A stretch of DNA of 64,000 nt from Enterobacter sp. BIGb0383 (lineage in GTDB: Bacteria; Pseudomonadota; Gammaproteobacteria; Enterobacterales; Enterobacteriaceae). Where the stretch lies: NCBI RefSeq assembly GCF_003751845.1, contig NZ_RJKQ01000006.1:62001-126000 (forward strand), written 5' to 3'. Below are positions 41,231-51,865 of the stretch, piece after piece (positions within the stretch are counted from its first letter, which is position 1; each line of letters starts with the position of its first letter). A model generated the notes under the pieces. It was not told where the DNA came from, did no database searches, and worked only from the letters and a program-made list of their open reading frames with translations. Position numbers and translations under genes: made by a program.

Positions 41231-42358
41231 TTAGTCCAGACCCAGCACGCCGCGCAGCTGAGCCAGATCTTCCGCCAGCGCGGTAATCGGCCCTTTCAGC
41301 GCGTTGCGGTCGGCATCGGTCAGCTTATCGTAGGTTTCAAAGCCCTCTTTGGTGCGATACTTCGCCAGGATCGCATCCACTTTGGCAAAGTTGGCATCCA
41401 CTTTCGCCAGCAGTTCCGCATTCCCTTTTTGCAGCTGCGGGCGCAGCAGGTCGACGATTTTCTTCGCACCGTCAATGTTGGCCTGGAAATCCCACAGATC
41501 CGTATGGCTGTAGCGATCTTCTTCACCGCTGATTTTGCTGGCGGCCACTTCTTCAATCAGACCCGCCGCACCACCGACCACTTTTGACGGCGGGAATGCC
41601 AGCTCGCTGATGCGTTTTTGCAGATCGACGACGTCGGTATAGAGCTGGTCAGCATAGTTATCCATGCCCTTCACGCTCTTATCCCCGAACAGGGCTTTTT
41701 CCAGACGGTGGAAACCGGTGAATTTCGGATCGGCCGCTTTCTGCTCGTAGTCATCTTCACGGGCGTCAATGCTACCGTCCAGATCGGAGAACAGCTCGGC
41801 AATAGGCTCGATACGCTCATAGTGTTGGCGAGTCGGCGCATACAGAGACTGCGCTTTGGCCACATCACCGGCTTTCACCGCATCGGTGAAGGCTTTCGTC
41901 CCGGTCACCAGCGCCGCGGTTTCCGCCATAACGTAGTTTTTATACTCGGTAATCGCTCCGCCCAGGCTGAGCAGAGCTTCACCCTGTGCAGCATCGGCCG
42001 TTGCCTCACCTTTGACAATCAGCTTGCCTTTCGGGTTGGTCAGCAGGCCGCAGGTCATCTCATACTCGCCCGGCTGGAGGTTGGCCGTCATCTTCTGGCT
42101 AAAGCCCGGCGCGATGTTTTCACGCTCCTCAACCACCATCACCCCTTTAAGGATCTCCCACTCCAGCGCTTTCTGGCTGTGGTTTTTAATAATGAACTGG
42201 GTTTTTCCCGAGTTGACCGTAATGCTCATCGGCTCGCACTGTTTATCGGTTACGGTAACGTTAACCTGGGGAATATCGGCGGCCTGCGCGGCAAACGCGC
42301 CGGACAACAGAGCGGTAAGAGCAACCTGCAAAGCACTACGGCGGAAGTTAATCGTCAT
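41231..42358 (-). CDS. efeO: Iron uptake protein EfeO
   Basis: 375 aa periplasmic protein, exact E. coli length. Sec signal peptide ending AAQA; an N-terminal cupredoxin-like domain (residues ~30-120) with [11 protein letters not shown], then an imelysin/M75 domain with the HxxE-type segment [10 protein letters not shown]. Delivers iron to the EfeU permease. 55 bp after efeU in the operon. Confidence 0.96.
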   Translation of the reverse strand: MTINFRRSALQVALTALLSGAFAAQAADIPQVNVTVTDKQCEPMSITVNSGKTQFIIKNHSQKALEWEILKGVMVVEERENIAPGFSQKMTANLQPGEYEMTCGLLTNPKGKLIVKGEATADAAQGEALLSLGGAITEYKNYVMAETAALVTGTKAFTDAVKAGDVAKAQSLYAPTRQHYERIEPIAELFSDLDGSIDAREDDYEQKAADPKFTGFHRLEKALFGDKSVKGMDNYADQLYTDVVDLQKRISELAFPPSKVVGGAAGLIEEVAASKISGEEDRYSHTDLWDFQANIDGAKKIVDLLRPQLQKGNAELLAKVDANFAKVDAILAKYRTKEGFETYDKLTDADRNALKGPITALAEDLAQLRGVLGLD

Positions 42359-42413
42359 GTTCCATCCCTTAAAAGTATGTTGTAACTACGTATGCTGTAA
42401 CGACCAGAAGCGA

Positions 42414-43247
42414 TCAGGGTGCGGCGCGTGAAGCCGTCGTACCGGTACGAGGCGGCAGCGCAAACAGCACCAGCGCCGGAATCAGATAGATAAAGTAGAC
42501 CGCGACTTCGCTGACGCTCGGCGCTTCCTGGTAACCGAAGACGCCTTCCAGCAGCGTACCGAACAGCGAGTGGGTCGAGAGCACATTGCTCAGGTCAAAG
42601 GCGATATCCTGGAAGTGGTTCCACAGGCCTGCCTCATGGAAGGCGCGAATTGCCCCCGCAGCCAGCCCGGCCGCCACCAGCAAAATAAACAGGCTGGTCC
42701 ATTTGAAAAATGCGCCCAGATTGAGGCGGATCCCGCCCCAGTAGAGAAGAAAGCCCAGCACAACCGCACTCAGCAGTCCCAGAATCGCTCCAACGGGCGG
42801 CCAGATACCGACATCCTGCTGGAAGGCAGCAAGCAGAAAGAAGACCGACTCCAGGCCTTCGCGGGCCACGGCAAAGAAGACCATCATCACCAGCGCCCAG
42901 CCCTGGTGATTGCCGCGACGCAGCGCGTTATCGACGGCGCTTTCCAGCTCCGCTTTCACATTGCGGGAAACTTTGCGCATCCAGAACACCATCCAGGTCA
43001 ACACGATGACCGCAATGACCGCAACGATCCCCTCAAACAACTCCTGCTCTTTTTGCGGAAATTCACCGGTGGTTTCATTGATAAAGATGCCCAGCCCCAG
43101 ACAAAGGCCTGCCGCCAGAAACACCCCAAGCCACATCACGCCGATAAAATGCCCGCGCTGGGTGCGCTTCAGATAGCTGGCAATGAGGCTGACAATCAGC
43201 GCGGCCTCAAGCCCTTCGCGTAACATAATGAGAAATGGAACAAACAT
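42414..43247 (-). CDS. efeU: Ferrous iron permease EfeU
   Basis: 277 aa inner-membrane permease of the Ftr1/OFeT family with seven TM segments. Two REGLE (RExxE) iron-binding motifs at residues 10-14 and 129-133. The ATG at 43247 follows GAGGATG and matches the family; ATG 43256 lies on the ribosome site. The frame is intact; the K-12 copy is known to be broken by a frameshift. First gene of efeUOB, with a Fur box 60 bp upstream. Confidence 0.96.
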   Translation of the reverse strand: MFVPFLIMLREGLEAALIVSLIASYLKRTQRGHFIGVMWLGVFLAAGLCLGLGIFINETTGEFPQKEQELFEGIVAVIAVIVLTWMVFWMRKVSRNVKAELESAVDNALRRGNHQGWALVMMVFFAVAREGLESVFFLLAAFQQDVGIWPPVGAILGLLSAVVLGFLLYWGGIRLNLGAFFKWTSLFILLVAAGLAAGAIRAFHEAGLWNHFQDIAFDLSNVLSTHSLFGTLLEGVFGYQEAPSVSEVAVYFIYLIPALVLFALPPRTGTTASRAAP

Positions 43248-43305
43248 GCCAGACATCCTCGAATGTGAGTCGCAGTCATTTAGTGTAAAAACAGGTAAAT
43301 GTTAT

Positions 43306-43324
43306 GATAGTGATTATCATTACG
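43306..43324. promoter_or_regulatory. Fur box upstream of efeUOB
   Basis: GATAGTGATTATCATTACG matches the 19-bp Fur consensus GATAATGATAATCATTATC at 15 positions. It lies 59 bp before the efeU start. Fur repression of efeUOB is established in E. coli. Confidence 0.82.
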
Positions 43325-43506
43325 GCAACGGGAAACTCAAGCGAAATATCGGCAGATTGATGACAGGATGTAAAAACTGCGCGCACGGTTACAGTCGAAA
43401 TTGATCTGCTGCAAATTCATCGGCAAAGAGAGGTCGCAGAAGGTGGTTTACGCCCACCCTGCCTTATGGCTAAATGTGCGACCTGTTTACCTGCGAAATT
43501 AATAAC

Positions 43507-44691
43507 ATGTTAACTCTTCTGCATTTCCTGCTGGCGCTGGTGGTGATCCTTGCCCTGGCCTGGCTGGTCAGTTTCGATCGTCGCAAAATTCGTTACCGGT
43601 TTGTCCTGCAGCTCATCGTGATTGAAGTCGCGCTGGCATGGTTTTTCCTGCACGCCGAAAGCGGATTGTCGATGATCAAAACCGTCTCCGGGCTTTTTGA
43701 ATCTCTGCTTAAGTTTGCCGCAGAGGGCAGCGGTTTTGTCTTCGGTGGGATGGGTGAAAAAGGCCTGGCGTTTATTTTCCTTGGCGTGCTGTGCCCGATT
43801 ATCTTTATCTCTGCGCTGATTGGGATCCTGCAACACTGGAAGATCCTGCCGATATTTATTCGCCTGATTGGCACCCTGCTGTCGAAGCTGAACGGTCTGG
43901 GCAAGCTGGAGTCGTTTAACGCCGTCAGCTCGCTTATCCTCGGCCAGTCGGAAAACTTTATTGCCTATAAAGGCGTGCTGGGCGATCTCTCTTCCCGCCG
44001 TCTGTTCACCATGGCGGCCACCGCCATGTCGACGGTGTCGCTCTCCATCGTCGGGGCTTATATGACCATGCTGTCGGCGCAGTACGTGGTGGCAGCACTG
44101 ATCCTGAATATGTTCAGCACCTTTATTATTCTGTCGGTTATCAACCCGAGCGCTCCGCAGGATGAGCCTGACGTGAAGCTGGAAAAACTGCATGAATCGC
44201 AGAGCTTCTTTGAGATGCTGGGGGAGTATATTCTCGCCGGTTTCAAGGTGGCGATGATTATTCTGGCGATGCTGATCGGCTTTATCGCGCTGATCAGCGC
44301 GGTTAACGCCCTCTTCTCTGCGCTCTTCGGCCTCAGCTTCCAGCAGCTTCTGGGATATGTTTTCTACCCGCTGGCCTGGCTGGTGGGCATCCCTCTGAGC
44401 GATGCGCTTAACGCGGGCAGCATTATGGCGACCAAGCTGGTTGCGAACGAGTTTGTGGCGATGATTGAACTGCAGAAGGTTGCAGCAGAGATGACACCGC
44501 GCGGCCTGGGGATCCTCTCGGTATTCCTGGTGTCGTTTGCCAACTTTGCCTCTATCGGCATTATTGCCGGAGCCATCAAAGGCCTGAATGAGCAACAGGG
44601 CAACGTGGTTTCCCGCTTCGGCCTGCGCCTGGTTTACGGCGCAACCCTGGTCAGCCTGCTTTCCGCCAGCTTTGCCGGGCTGGTACTGTAA
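43507..44691 (+). CDS. NupC-family nucleoside permease
   Basis: 394 aa concentrative nucleoside transporter. Close relative of E. coli Nup[39 protein letters not shown] and [17 protein letters not shown] blocks are nearly shared, with the QSENF and NEFVA substrate/ion-binding motifs. Eight or more TM segments. Start ATG 43507; the open frame from 43474 precedes it. E. coli has no gene here between putP and efeU, so it is a locus-specific paralogue or a moved nupC. Confidence 0.9.
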   Translation: MLTLLHFLLALVVILALAWLVSFDRRKIRYRFVLQLIVIEVALAWFFLHAESGLSMIKTVSGLFESLLKFAAEGSGFVFGGMGEKGLAFIFLGVLCPIIFISALIGILQHWKILPIFIRLIGTLLSKLNGLGKLESFNAVSSLILGQSENFIAYKGVLGDLSSRRLFTMAATAMSTVSLSIVGAYMTMLSAQYVVAALILNMFSTFIILSVINPSAPQDEPDVKLEKLHESQSFFEMLGEYILAGFKVAMIILAMLIGFIALISAVNALFSALFGLSFQQLLGYVFYPLAWLVGIPLSDALNAGSIMATKLVANEFVAMIELQKVAAEMTPRGLGILSVFLVSFANFASIGIIAGAIKGLNEQQGNVVSRFGLRLVYGATLVSLLSASFAGLVL

Positions 44692-44693
44692 TG

Positions 44694-44719
44694 AAAACGG
44701 CGGGGAAACCCGCCGTTTT
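44694..44719. terminator. Terminator between the nupC-like gene and DUF3574 gene
   Basis: AAAACGGCGGG, GAAA loop, CCCGCCGTTTT: 11-bp stem with a GNRA loop and A/T ends, serving both convergent genes. Confidence 0.93.
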
Positions 44720-44721
44720 TC

Positions 44722-45144
44722 TTAAAACTGTACGCAGACTTTCTGGTCAACCCGCATCACCGACTCCTGGGCAAAGCGCGATTTATAGATCCCACGCAGC
44801 GCTTCGATATCGCTGTTACTGCGGGCATCTTTACCGTGGATCAGCATCAACGCTTTGCTGGCTTCGCGGGCGACCTTACCGTCATTGCCCAGCCACTGCC
44901 CCCGCGCATCAAACACAGTCAGGCCATCGCGAAAACGCGGCGTCACGTCGCCATCGACAAAACTCTGCCACTCTGCAGCCGTAATCGCCTCCCCGGCCGG
45001 GCGGTTTAAGCCGAAATAGAGCGTAGTTTGCATCATCTGGTTATCAGCAGCGCAGTCCGCCGCCGTCCGGGGCGCAGATACCGTCGTACACCCTGTCGCC
45101 AGCGCCGCCAGCAACACGACCGCCAGGCCTGTCTTGATCCTCAT
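44722..45144 (-). CDS. DUF3574 lipoprotein
   Basis: 140 aa lipoprotein: signal peptide MRIKTGLAVVLLAALATGC, lipobox ATGC with Thr at +2, suggesting the outer membrane. The rest matches the DUF3574 pattern (MMQTTLYFGLNRP ... WQSFVDGDVTPRF ... GLTVFDARGQW). Function unknown. Convergent with the nucleoside permease and lying downstream of putP's strand, with its own promoter needed in the short 45145-45209 gap or upstream. Confidence 0.85.
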   Translation of the reverse strand: MRIKTGLAVVLLAALATGCTTVSAPRTAADCAADNQMMQTTLYFGLNRPAGEAITAAEWQSFVDGDVTPRFRDGLTVFDARGQWLGNDGKVAREASKALMLIHGKDARSNSDIEALRGIYKSRFAQESVMRVDQKVCVQF

Positions 45145-45209
45145 AGTTCGCTATCCTCATTGTTATTTGTGTTTTGATATCAGCGTATTTCGTTGCCGCT
45201 GGCAAGAAA

Positions 45210-45231
45210 AAGGCCCGCCGAAGCGAGCCTG
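45210..45231 (-). terminator. Terminator after putP
   Basis: On the minus strand AGGCTCGC, TTCG tetraloop, GCGGGCCT, then TTTTTC. One G-T pair in the stem. Confidence 0.82.
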
Positions 45232-45246
45232 TTTACCGTACAGCGG

Positions 45247-46758
45247 TTATTTTACCTTCGCCAACGCCGGTGCCGGAGAGTGGTAATGGGCATCGGCCTC
45301 GGCAAAGCGCTGCTGCATCGCGGCAGACGGGGCCTTACCGATCAGGCTAAAGACCACAATCCCGATGCTGCCGAAGAGGAATCCCGGAATAATTTCATAC
45401 AGATCCAGCCACGCGTAGTGCTTCCAGACCAGCACGGTGACCGCACCGATGATCATCCCGGCCAGCGCGCCGTTGCGGGTCATACGCGACCAGAGCACGG
45501 AGAAAAGCACCACCGGCCCAAACGCAGCGCCGAAGCCGGCCCAGGCGTAGCTCACCAGACCCAGCACGCGGTTTTCCGGGTTTGCCGCCATCGCGATGGA
45601 GACCAGCGCCACCAGCAGGACCATAAAGCGCCCGACCCAGACCAGCTCGATCTGACTCGCCCCTTTGCGCAGGAAAGCTTTATAAAGATCTTCGGTAATC
45701 GCACTGGAACAGACCAGCAGCTGGCAGCTCAGGGTCGACATCACCGCCGCCAGAATCGCCGACAGCAGGATCCCGGCAATCCACGGGTTAAACAGCAGCT
45801 GCGCCAGCTCGATAAAGATACGCTCGGCATTCTGATTAACCGAACCGGCCATCAGCGGATTGTTTTCGTAGTACGCGATCCCGAAGAACCCCACCGCCAC
45901 GGCACCCGCCAGGCAGAGGATCATCCAGGTCATGCTGATACGGCGGGCGTGCACGATAGTGTGATGGGAATCGGCCGCCATAAAGCGCGCCAGAATGTGC
46001 GGCTGACCAAAGTAGCCCAGCCCCCAGCCCATCAGCGAGATAATCGCTACAAAGTTCAGGCCCTTCAGCATATCGACGTTCTCAATGCTTTTCTGCTTGA
46101 TCACTTCCAGAGAATCACCGAAGCCGCCAACGTGGATAACCACCATCACCGGCGTCAGGATCAGGGCAAAAATCATCAGGCTGGCCTGGACCGTATCGGT
46201 CCAGCTAACGGCGAGGAAACCGCCGATAAAGGTATAGACGATAGTCGCCGCTGCCCCGGCCCAGAGCGCGGTTTCGTAGCTCATCCCGAAGGTGCTTTCG
46301 AACAGGCGGGCACCCGCAACGATGCCGGAGGCGCAGTAGATGGTGAAGAAGACCAGAATCACGACCGCAGAGATAATACGCAGCAGGCGGCTGTTATCTT
46401 CAAAGCGACCGGTGAAATAATCCGGTAACGTCAGAGCGTTATTGTTCACTTCGGTGTGCACGCGCAGGCGTCCGGCCACCAGTTTCCAGTTAACCCATGC
46501 GCCCAGCGTCAGACCAATGGCAATCCAGCTTTCGGAGATCCCGGCAATAAAAATCGCACCGGGTAATCCCATCAGCAGCCAGCCGCTCATATCGGATGCA
46601 CCGGCAGACAGCGCGGTCACCATCGGACCCAGGCTGCGCCCGCCAAGAATATAGTCATCGAAATTTCTGGTTGAACGCCAGGCCACAAATCCAATTAGGA
46701 TCATGCCAAAGATATAAACAAGAAACGTCACCAGCATCGGTGTACTTATTGTCGCCAT
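45247..46758 (-). CDS. putP: Sodium/proline symporter PutP
   Basis: 503 aa (E. coli 502) sodium:solute symporter family permease with 13 TM helices for proline uptake. N-terminus MATISTPMLVTFLVYIFGMI; SSF signatures GGRSLGPMVTALSAGASDMSGW region and FAAISALMGWGLGYFGQP-like block are present (here FVAIISLMGWGLGYFGQPH). Divergent from putA across the control region where PutA binds. Confidence 0.97.
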   Translation of the reverse strand: MATISTPMLVTFLVYIFGMILIGFVAWRSTRNFDDYILGGRSLGPMVTALSAGASDMSGWLLMGLPGAIFIAGISESWIAIGLTLGAWVNWKLVAGRLRVHTEVNNNALTLPDYFTGRFEDNSRLLRIISAVVILVFFTIYCASGIVAGARLFESTFGMSYETALWAGAAATIVYTFIGGFLAVSWTDTVQASLMIFALILTPVMVVIHVGGFGDSLEVIKQKSIENVDMLKGLNFVAIISLMGWGLGYFGQPHILARFMAADSHHTIVHARRISMTWMILCLAGAVAVGFFGIAYYENNPLMAGSVNQNAERIFIELAQLLFNPWIAGILLSAILAAVMSTLSCQLLVCSSAITEDLYKAFLRKGASQIELVWVGRFMVLLVALVSIAMAANPENRVLGLVSYAWAGFGAAFGPVVLFSVLWSRMTRNGALAGMIIGAVTVLVWKHYAWLDLYEIIPGFLFGSIGIVVFSLIGKAPSAAMQQRFAEADAHYHSPAPALAKVK

Positions 46759-47167
46759 TAAAGGTCTCCAGAATTATTTTCAGACTGCCTGTTTTTCTTC
46801 TACCGGAACGAGGTATCAGGGAGGAGGATTTACAGAAAGCGACGTATCCTGCCGCATGTGTTTTGCATTCACAATCTTTTTAACACGGCATTTACATCAA
46901 ATTCATCCCGGCTTTCATACCATTTTTCTATAGGTTGCACTCGCTCACGGTTTTACGGGTTGTACCATAAAAAAGTGTTATGCACCGCATAAAATCAATG
47001 TAATACATGAAATCCATCTCGCGGAATCACCGCTTTATTTATTAACAACTTATTCATTTTTAATCCTGCGCACAGACCTGAATTAACAAGGTTGCACAAA
47101 GTTGCAACATAGCGGATATTCCTTGCTAACCAAACTTATCGAACCAAATACAACAGGAGTGAACGGC
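46759..47167. promoter_or_regulatory. putP-putA control region with PutA operators
   Basis: 409-bp divergent promoter region. PutA recognition motif GTTGCA occurs at 46934-46939, 47091-47096 and 47101-47106; the last two are spaced by 10 bp, and 47101-47108 (GTTGCAAC) reads as the motif on both strands. Proline-dependent PutA release from such sites is the known control in E. coli and Salmonella. No gene lies here. Confidence 0.75.
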
Positions 47168-50100
47168 ATGGGCACCACCACCATGGGGGTTAAGCTGGAC
47201 GACGCCGCGCGCGAACGAATTAAGGCCGCCGCCGCCCGTATTGATCGCACGCCGCACTGGCTGATTAAGCAGGCCATTTTTAATTATCTGGAAAAACTCG
47301 AAAGCGACGCGTCTCTGCCGGAGTTGACCGGACAGTCGGCCGCAGACGATGAGCGTGAAGAGACGGGCATGCGGGCGGATGAAAACCACCAGCCGTTCCT
47401 CGATTTTGCCGAGCAGATCCTGCCTCAGTCGGTCGCCCGTGCGGCGATCACCGCCGCCTGGCGTCGCCCGGAAACCGAGGCCGTGCCGATGCTGCTTGAA
47501 CAGGCCCGACTGCCGCAGCCCATCGCCGAACAGGCGCACAAGCTGGCTTATCAGCTGGCGGATAAACTCCGCCATCAGAAGAATGCCGGTGGCCGCGCCG
47601 GGATGGTACAGGGGCTGCTGCAGGAGTTCTCTCTCTCTTCTCAGGAGGGCGTTGCCCTGATGTGCCTCGCCGAAGCCCTGTTGCGTATTCCGGATAAAGC
47701 GACCCGCGATGCGCTGATCCGCGACAAGATCAGCACCGGTAACTGGCAGTCGCATATTGGCCGCAGTCCGTCGCTGTTTGTGAATGCGGCCACCTGGGGG
47801 CTGCTGTTTACCGGCCGCCTGGTCGCCACCCATAATGAGGCGAATCTGTCCCACTCCCTGAACCGTATTATCGGTAAAAGCGGCGAGCCGCTGATCCGCA
47901 AAGGGGTGGATATGGCGATGCGCCTGATGGGCGAACAGTTTGTTACCGGCGAAACCATCGCCGAGGCGCTGGCTAACGCCCGCAAGCTGGAAGAGAAAGG
48001 CTTCCGCTACTCTTACGATATGCTGGGTGAAGCGGCGCTCACCGCCGCCGATGCCCAGGCCTATCTGCTCTCCTATCAGCAGGCGATCCACGCCATCGGC
48101 AAAGCCTCTAACGGACGCGGGATTTACGAAGGTCCGGGGATCTCCATCAAGCTTTCTGCCCTGCACCCGCGCTATAGCCGCGCTCAGTACGATCGGGTGA
48201 TGGAAGAACTCTATCCTCAGCTTAAGTCCCTGACCCTGCTGGCGCGTCAGTATGATATCGGGATTAATATTGACGCCGAGGAAGCGGACCGGCTGGAGCT
48301 CTCCCTCGACCTGCTGGAGAAGCTCTGCTTTGAACCTGAGCTGGCAGGCTGGAACGGGATTGGCTTTGTTATCCAGGCCTATCTGAAGCGCTGCCCGATG
48401 GTGATTGATTCCCTGATCGACCTGGCGACGCGCAGCCGCCGACGCCTGATGATTCGCCTGGTGAAGGGCGCCTACTGGGATAGCGAAATTAAGCGTGCGC
48501 AGATGGAGGGGCTGGAAGGCTATCCGGTCTATACCCGCAAGGTTTATACCGACGTCTCCTACCTGGCCTGCGCCAAAAAGCTGCTGGCAGTGCCGAATCT
48601 TATCTACCCCCAGTTCGCCACCCACAATGCCCACACCCTGGCCGCCATCTATCATCTGGCCGGACAGAACTACTATCCCGGTCAGTATGAGTTCCAGTGC
48701 CTGCACGGGATGGGTGAACCGCTATATGAGCAGGTGGTCGGCAAAATTGCTGACGGCAAGCTTAACCGACCATGCCGTATCTATGCCCCGGTCGGCACCC
48801 ACGAGACCCTGCTGGCCTATCTGGTGCGCCGTCTGCTCGAAAACGGGGCCAACACCTCCTTCGTAAACCGTATTGCCGATACCACCCTGCCGCTGGACGA
48901 ACTGGTGGCCGATCCGGTCACGGCGGTAGAGAAACTGGCGGCGCAGGAGGGCCAGGCCGGTCTGCCGCATCCCAAAATCGCCCTGCCCCGGGATCTTTAT
49001 GGCGAAGGACGCAGGAATTCGGCGGGTCTGGATTTAGCCAACGAGCACCGTCTGGCCTCTCTCTCCTCCGCCCTGCTAAACAGCGCCCTGCAAAAATGGC
49101 AGGCGAAGCCGATGCTGGAGCAGCCGGTTGACGAGGGTGAAATGACGCCGGTCATCAACCCGGCAGAGCCGCGGGATACCGTGGGCTTCGTGCGGGAAGC
49201 CAGCCGTGACGAAGTGGAACTGGCGCTCAGCAACGCGGTGAACAACGCGCCTATCTGGTTTGCGACCCCGCCGCAGGCGCGGGCAGCGATCCTTGAGCGC
49301 GCCGCTATATTGATGGAAGGCCAGATGCAGCAGCTTATTGGTATCCTGGTCCGTGAAGCGGGGAAAACCTTCAGTAACGCCATTGCCGAAGTGCGCGAAG
49401 CGGTGGATTTCCTGCACTATTATGCCGGTCAGGTCCGCGACGATTTCGATAACGAAACCCACCGCCCGCTTGGCCCGGTGGTCTGTATCAGCCCGTGGAA
49501 CTTCCCGCTGGCCATCTTTACCGGCCAGGTCGCCGCGGCGCTGGCTGCCGGTAACTGCGTGCTGGCGAAACCGGCGGAGCAGACACCGCTGATTGCCGCT
49601 CAGGGTATTGCGATCCTGCTGGAAGCCGGTGTCCCACCTGGCGTGGTGCAGCTTCTGCCCGGCCGTGGCGAAACCGTGGGCGCACAGCTTAGCGGCGATG
49701 ACCGGGTGCGCGGAGTGATGTTTACCGGTTCGACGGCGGTCGCCACCCTGCTGCAGCGCAATATCGCCACGCGTCTGGATCCCCAGGGACGCCCGACGCC
49801 GCTTATCGCCGAAACCGGCGGCATGAACGCCATGATCGTCGACTCGTCGGCGCTGACCGAACAGGTGGTCATCGATGTCCTGGCCTCGGCGTTTGACAGT
49901 GCGGGCCAGCGCTGCTCGGCCCTGCGCGTGCTCTGTCTGCAGGACGAGATCGCCGACCATACCCTGACCATGCTGCGCGGTGCGATGGCGGAGTGCCGGA
50001 TGGGCAACCCCGGCCGCCTGAGTACCGATATCGGTCCGGTGATCGATGCAGAAGCCAAAGCCGGGATTGAACAGCATATTCAGGCCATGCGCGATAAAGG

Positions 50101-51127
50101 CCGCAACGTATTCCAGGCCGCCCGGGACAACCCTGACGATGTCCGCGAGTGGCGGAGCGGCACCTTTGTCACCCCGACCCTGATTGAGCTGGAGAGCTTT
50201 GATGAGCTGAAGCAGGAGATCTTTGGCCCGGTGCTGCACGTGGTCCGCTATCGTCGTAAAGATATCGATGCCCTGATCGCGCAGATTAACGCCTCCGGCT
50301 ACGGCCTGACGCTGGGCGTACATACCCGCATCGATGAGACCATTGCGAAGGTGACCGGGCAGGCTAACGTCGGCAATCTGTACGTGAACCGTAATATGGT
50401 TGGCGCGGTCGTGGGCGTACAGCCGTTTGGCGGCGAAGGGCTGTCCGGCACCGGTCCGAAAGCCGGTGGGCCGCTCTATCTGTACCGCCTGCTGGGCAGC
50501 CAGCCGGATACGGCTTCTCTGGTCACCCTCGCCCGCCAGGATGCCGTCCGCCCGGTTGATGCTCAGCTGAAAGCGCAGCTGTTGCAGCCCCTGGACGCGC
50601 TTACCCGCTGGGCCGAAGGCCGACCCGCTTTACAGGCTCTGTGCCAGCAGTTTGCCGAACGCAGCCAGTCCGGGACTCAGCGCCTGCTGCCGGGGCCAAC
50701 CGGCGAGCGTAACAGCTGGACGCTGATGCCGCGTGAACGCGTGCTCTGTATGGCTGATAACGAAGAGGACGCCCTGATTCAACTGGCCGCCGTCCTCGCC
50801 GTTGCCAGCGAAGCCCTGCTGCCGGATACTCCGGTGCTCCACCAGCTTGCGCAGTCGCTTCCGCCGGAGGTGACGCAGCGTATTCAGCTGGCGCCTGAAG
50901 ATACCGTGATGACCCAGGACTTTGACGCCGTGATCTACCACGGCGACTCTGACCAGCTGCGTGAACTCTGCCAGCAGGTCGCGTCAAGGGACGGCGCTAT
51001 TGTGTCGGTACAGGGTTTTGCCCGCGGGGAAACCCATCTGCAGCTGGAACGGCTGTATGTTGAGCGCTCGCTCAGCATTAACACCGCCGCCGCCGGGGGC
51101 AACGCCAGCCTGATGACTATCGGCTAG
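47168..51127 (+). CDS. putA: Trifunctional proline dehydrogenase/P5C dehydrogenase/repressor PutA
   Basis: 1319 aa (E. coli 1320). N-terminal ribbon-helix-helix DNA-binding domain at 1-47 ([20 protein letters not shown]); FAD proline dehydrogenase barrel ~260-610 ([16 protein letters not shown]); glutamate semialdehyde dehydrogenase ~650-1120 with C916 in [10 protein letters not shown] and Glu in [10 protein letters not shown]-terminal domain. Membrane-associated when reduced, operator-bound when proline is scarce. Start ATG 47168 has AGGAG upstream; the frame is open from 47102 but that stretch is operator DNA. Confidence 0.98.
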   Translation: MGTTTMGVKLDDAARERIKAAAARIDRTPHWLIKQAIFNYLEKLESDASLPELTGQSAADDEREETGMRADENHQPFLDFAEQILPQSVARAAITAAWRRPETEAVPMLLEQARLPQPIAEQAHKLAYQLADKLRHQKNAGGRAGMVQGLLQEFSLSSQEGVALMCLAEALLRIPDKATRDALIRDKISTGNWQSHIGRSPSLFVNAATWGLLFTGRLVATHNEANLSHSLNRIIGKSGEPLIRKGVDMAMRLMGEQFVTGETIAEALANARKLEEKGFRYSYDMLGEAALTAADAQAYLLSYQQAIHAIGKASNGRGIYEGPGISIKLSALHPRYSRAQYDRVMEELYPQLKSLTLLARQYDIGINIDAEEADRLELSLDLLEKLCFEPELAGWNGIGFVIQAYLKRCPMVIDSLIDLATRSRRRLMIRLVKGAYWDSEIKRAQMEGLEGYPVYTRKVYTDVSYLACAKKLLAVPNLIYPQFATHNAHTLAAIYHLAGQNYYPGQYEFQCLHGMGEPLYEQVVGKIADGKLNRPCRIYAPVGTHETLLAYLVRRLLENGANTSFVNRIADTTLPLDELVADPVTAVEKLAAQEGQAGLPHPKIALPRDLYGEGRRNSAGLDLANEHRLASLSSALLNSALQKWQAKPMLEQPVDEGEMTPVINPAEPRDTVGFVREASRDEVELALSNAVNNAPIWFATPPQARAAILERAAILMEGQMQQLIGILVREAGKTFSNAIAEVREAVDFLHYYAGQVRDDFDNETHRPLGPVVCISPWNFPLAIFTGQVAAALAAGNCVLAKPAEQTPLIAAQGIAILLEAGVPPGVVQLLPGRGETVGAQLSGDDRVRGVMFTGSTAVATLLQRNIATRLDPQGRPTPLIAETGGMNAMIVDSSALTEQVVIDVLASAFDSAGQRCSALRVLCLQDEIADHTLTMLRGAMAECRMGNPGRLSTDIGPVIDAEAKAGIEQHIQAMRDKGRNVFQAARDNPDDVREWRSGTFVTPTLIELESFDELKQEIFGPVLHVVRYRRKDIDALIAQINASGYGLTLGVHTRIDETIAKVTGQANVGNLYVNRNMVGAVVGVQPFGGEGLSGTGPKAGGPLYLYRLLGSQPDTASLVTLARQDAVRPVDAQLKAQLLQPLDALTRWAEGRPALQALCQQFAERSQSGTQRLLPGPTGERNSWTLMPRERVLCMADNEEDALIQLAAVLAVASEALLPDTPVLHQLAQSLPPEVTQRIQLAPEDTVMTQDFDAVIYHGDSDQLRELCQQVASRDGAIVSVQGFARGETHLQLERLYVERSLSINTAAAGGNASLMTIG

Positions 51128-51139
51128 CGCCAGATGAAA

Positions 51140-51168
51140 AAGGCTCCTGCCGTGCAGGAGCCTTTTTT
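51140..51168 (+). terminator. Terminator between putA and rutR
   Basis: AAGGCTCCTGC, CGT loop, GCAGGAGCCTT then TTTT: 11-bp stem, serves convergent putA and rutR. Confidence 0.93.
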
Positions 51169-51179
51169 AAAAGGAAAAA

Positions 51180-51821
51180 TCACTCGCGAACGCGGATCCC
51201 TTCGATAATCATGCGCTGCACATTATCGACCGTGCCCTGAAAGAACACCGGATCCTGTAGCGTAGACCCGCTCACGGCTTCCACCTGAGTGGCGAAATCC
51301 GCATAGTGTTGCGTGGTGGCCCAGATCATAAAAATCAGATGCTGGGGATCAACCGCCGCCAGCTTGCCCTGATCGATCCAGCCGGCAATGATCGCCGATT
51401 TCTCATCCACCAGCGCCTTCAGATCCCCGCTTAGCCGGGCCATCAACAGCGGTGCGCCCTGAAGCATCTCCAGACAGAACAGCCTTGAGGCCTGGGGATG
51501 ATCCCTTGAGACTTCGAGCTTCAGACGGATATATTCACGAATCGACACCAGCGGGGCGCAATCCTCACGAAAAGCCTTTAGCGGTGCCAGCCAGATATCG
51601 AGGATCTGCTGCAGCACCGCGATATAGAGCGCCTCTTTGGACGGGTAGTAGTACAGCAGGTTGGTTTTCGATATGCCCGCCAGTTCCGCCACCTGTTCCA
51701 GACGCGAGCCGTGGATACCCACGCGGGAGAAGATATCCAGGGCTGCACTCAGGATGGCCTGACGCTTTGCGCTTACCGAACGCGACCGCTTACCCGTTTT
51801 TTTCGCTGCATCCTCACTCAT
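51180..51821 (-). CDS. rutR: TetR-family pyrimidine regulator RutR
   Basis: 213 aa regulator. N-terminal HTH (SAKRQAILSAALDIFSRVGIHG ... SKTNLLYYYPSKEALY) and a C-terminal ligand domain nearly collinear with E. coli RutR (212 aa), which senses uracil/thymine. ATG 51821 sits six bases after AAGGAG. In E. coli it lies beside the rutABCDEFG operon; that operon is absent here and a DMT exporter takes the place, with 44 bp between. Confidence 0.93.
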   Translation of the reverse strand: MSEDAAKKTGKRSRSVSAKRQAILSAALDIFSRVGIHGSRLEQVAELAGISKTNLLYYYPSKEALYIAVLQQILDIWLAPLKAFREDCAPLVSIREYIRLKLEVSRDHPQASRLFCLEMLQGAPLLMARLSGDLKALVDEKSAIIAGWIDQGKLAAVDPQHLIFMIWATTQHYADFATQVEAVSGSTLQDPVFFQGTVDNVQRMIIEGIRVRE

Positions 51822-51865
51822 CGCCATCTCCTTTTTGCGTTGCCGGGAGCATAGCAAATCGCGGC

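Noticed and set aside
43510-44595. 361-aa open frame antisense to the nupC-like gene
   Set aside because: Antisense shadow of a clear transporter gene; extreme Gln/Arg content and no family resemblance.
45193-46428. 411-aa open frame antisense to putP
   Set aside because: Shadow of putP on the other strand, with His/Gln/Asp-rich low-quality composition.
47126-48706. 526-aa open frame antisense to putA
   Set aside because: Lies entirely opposite the putA coding sequence, is rich in Gln/Arg/His as GC-rich shadow frames are, and has no ribosome site or known domain.
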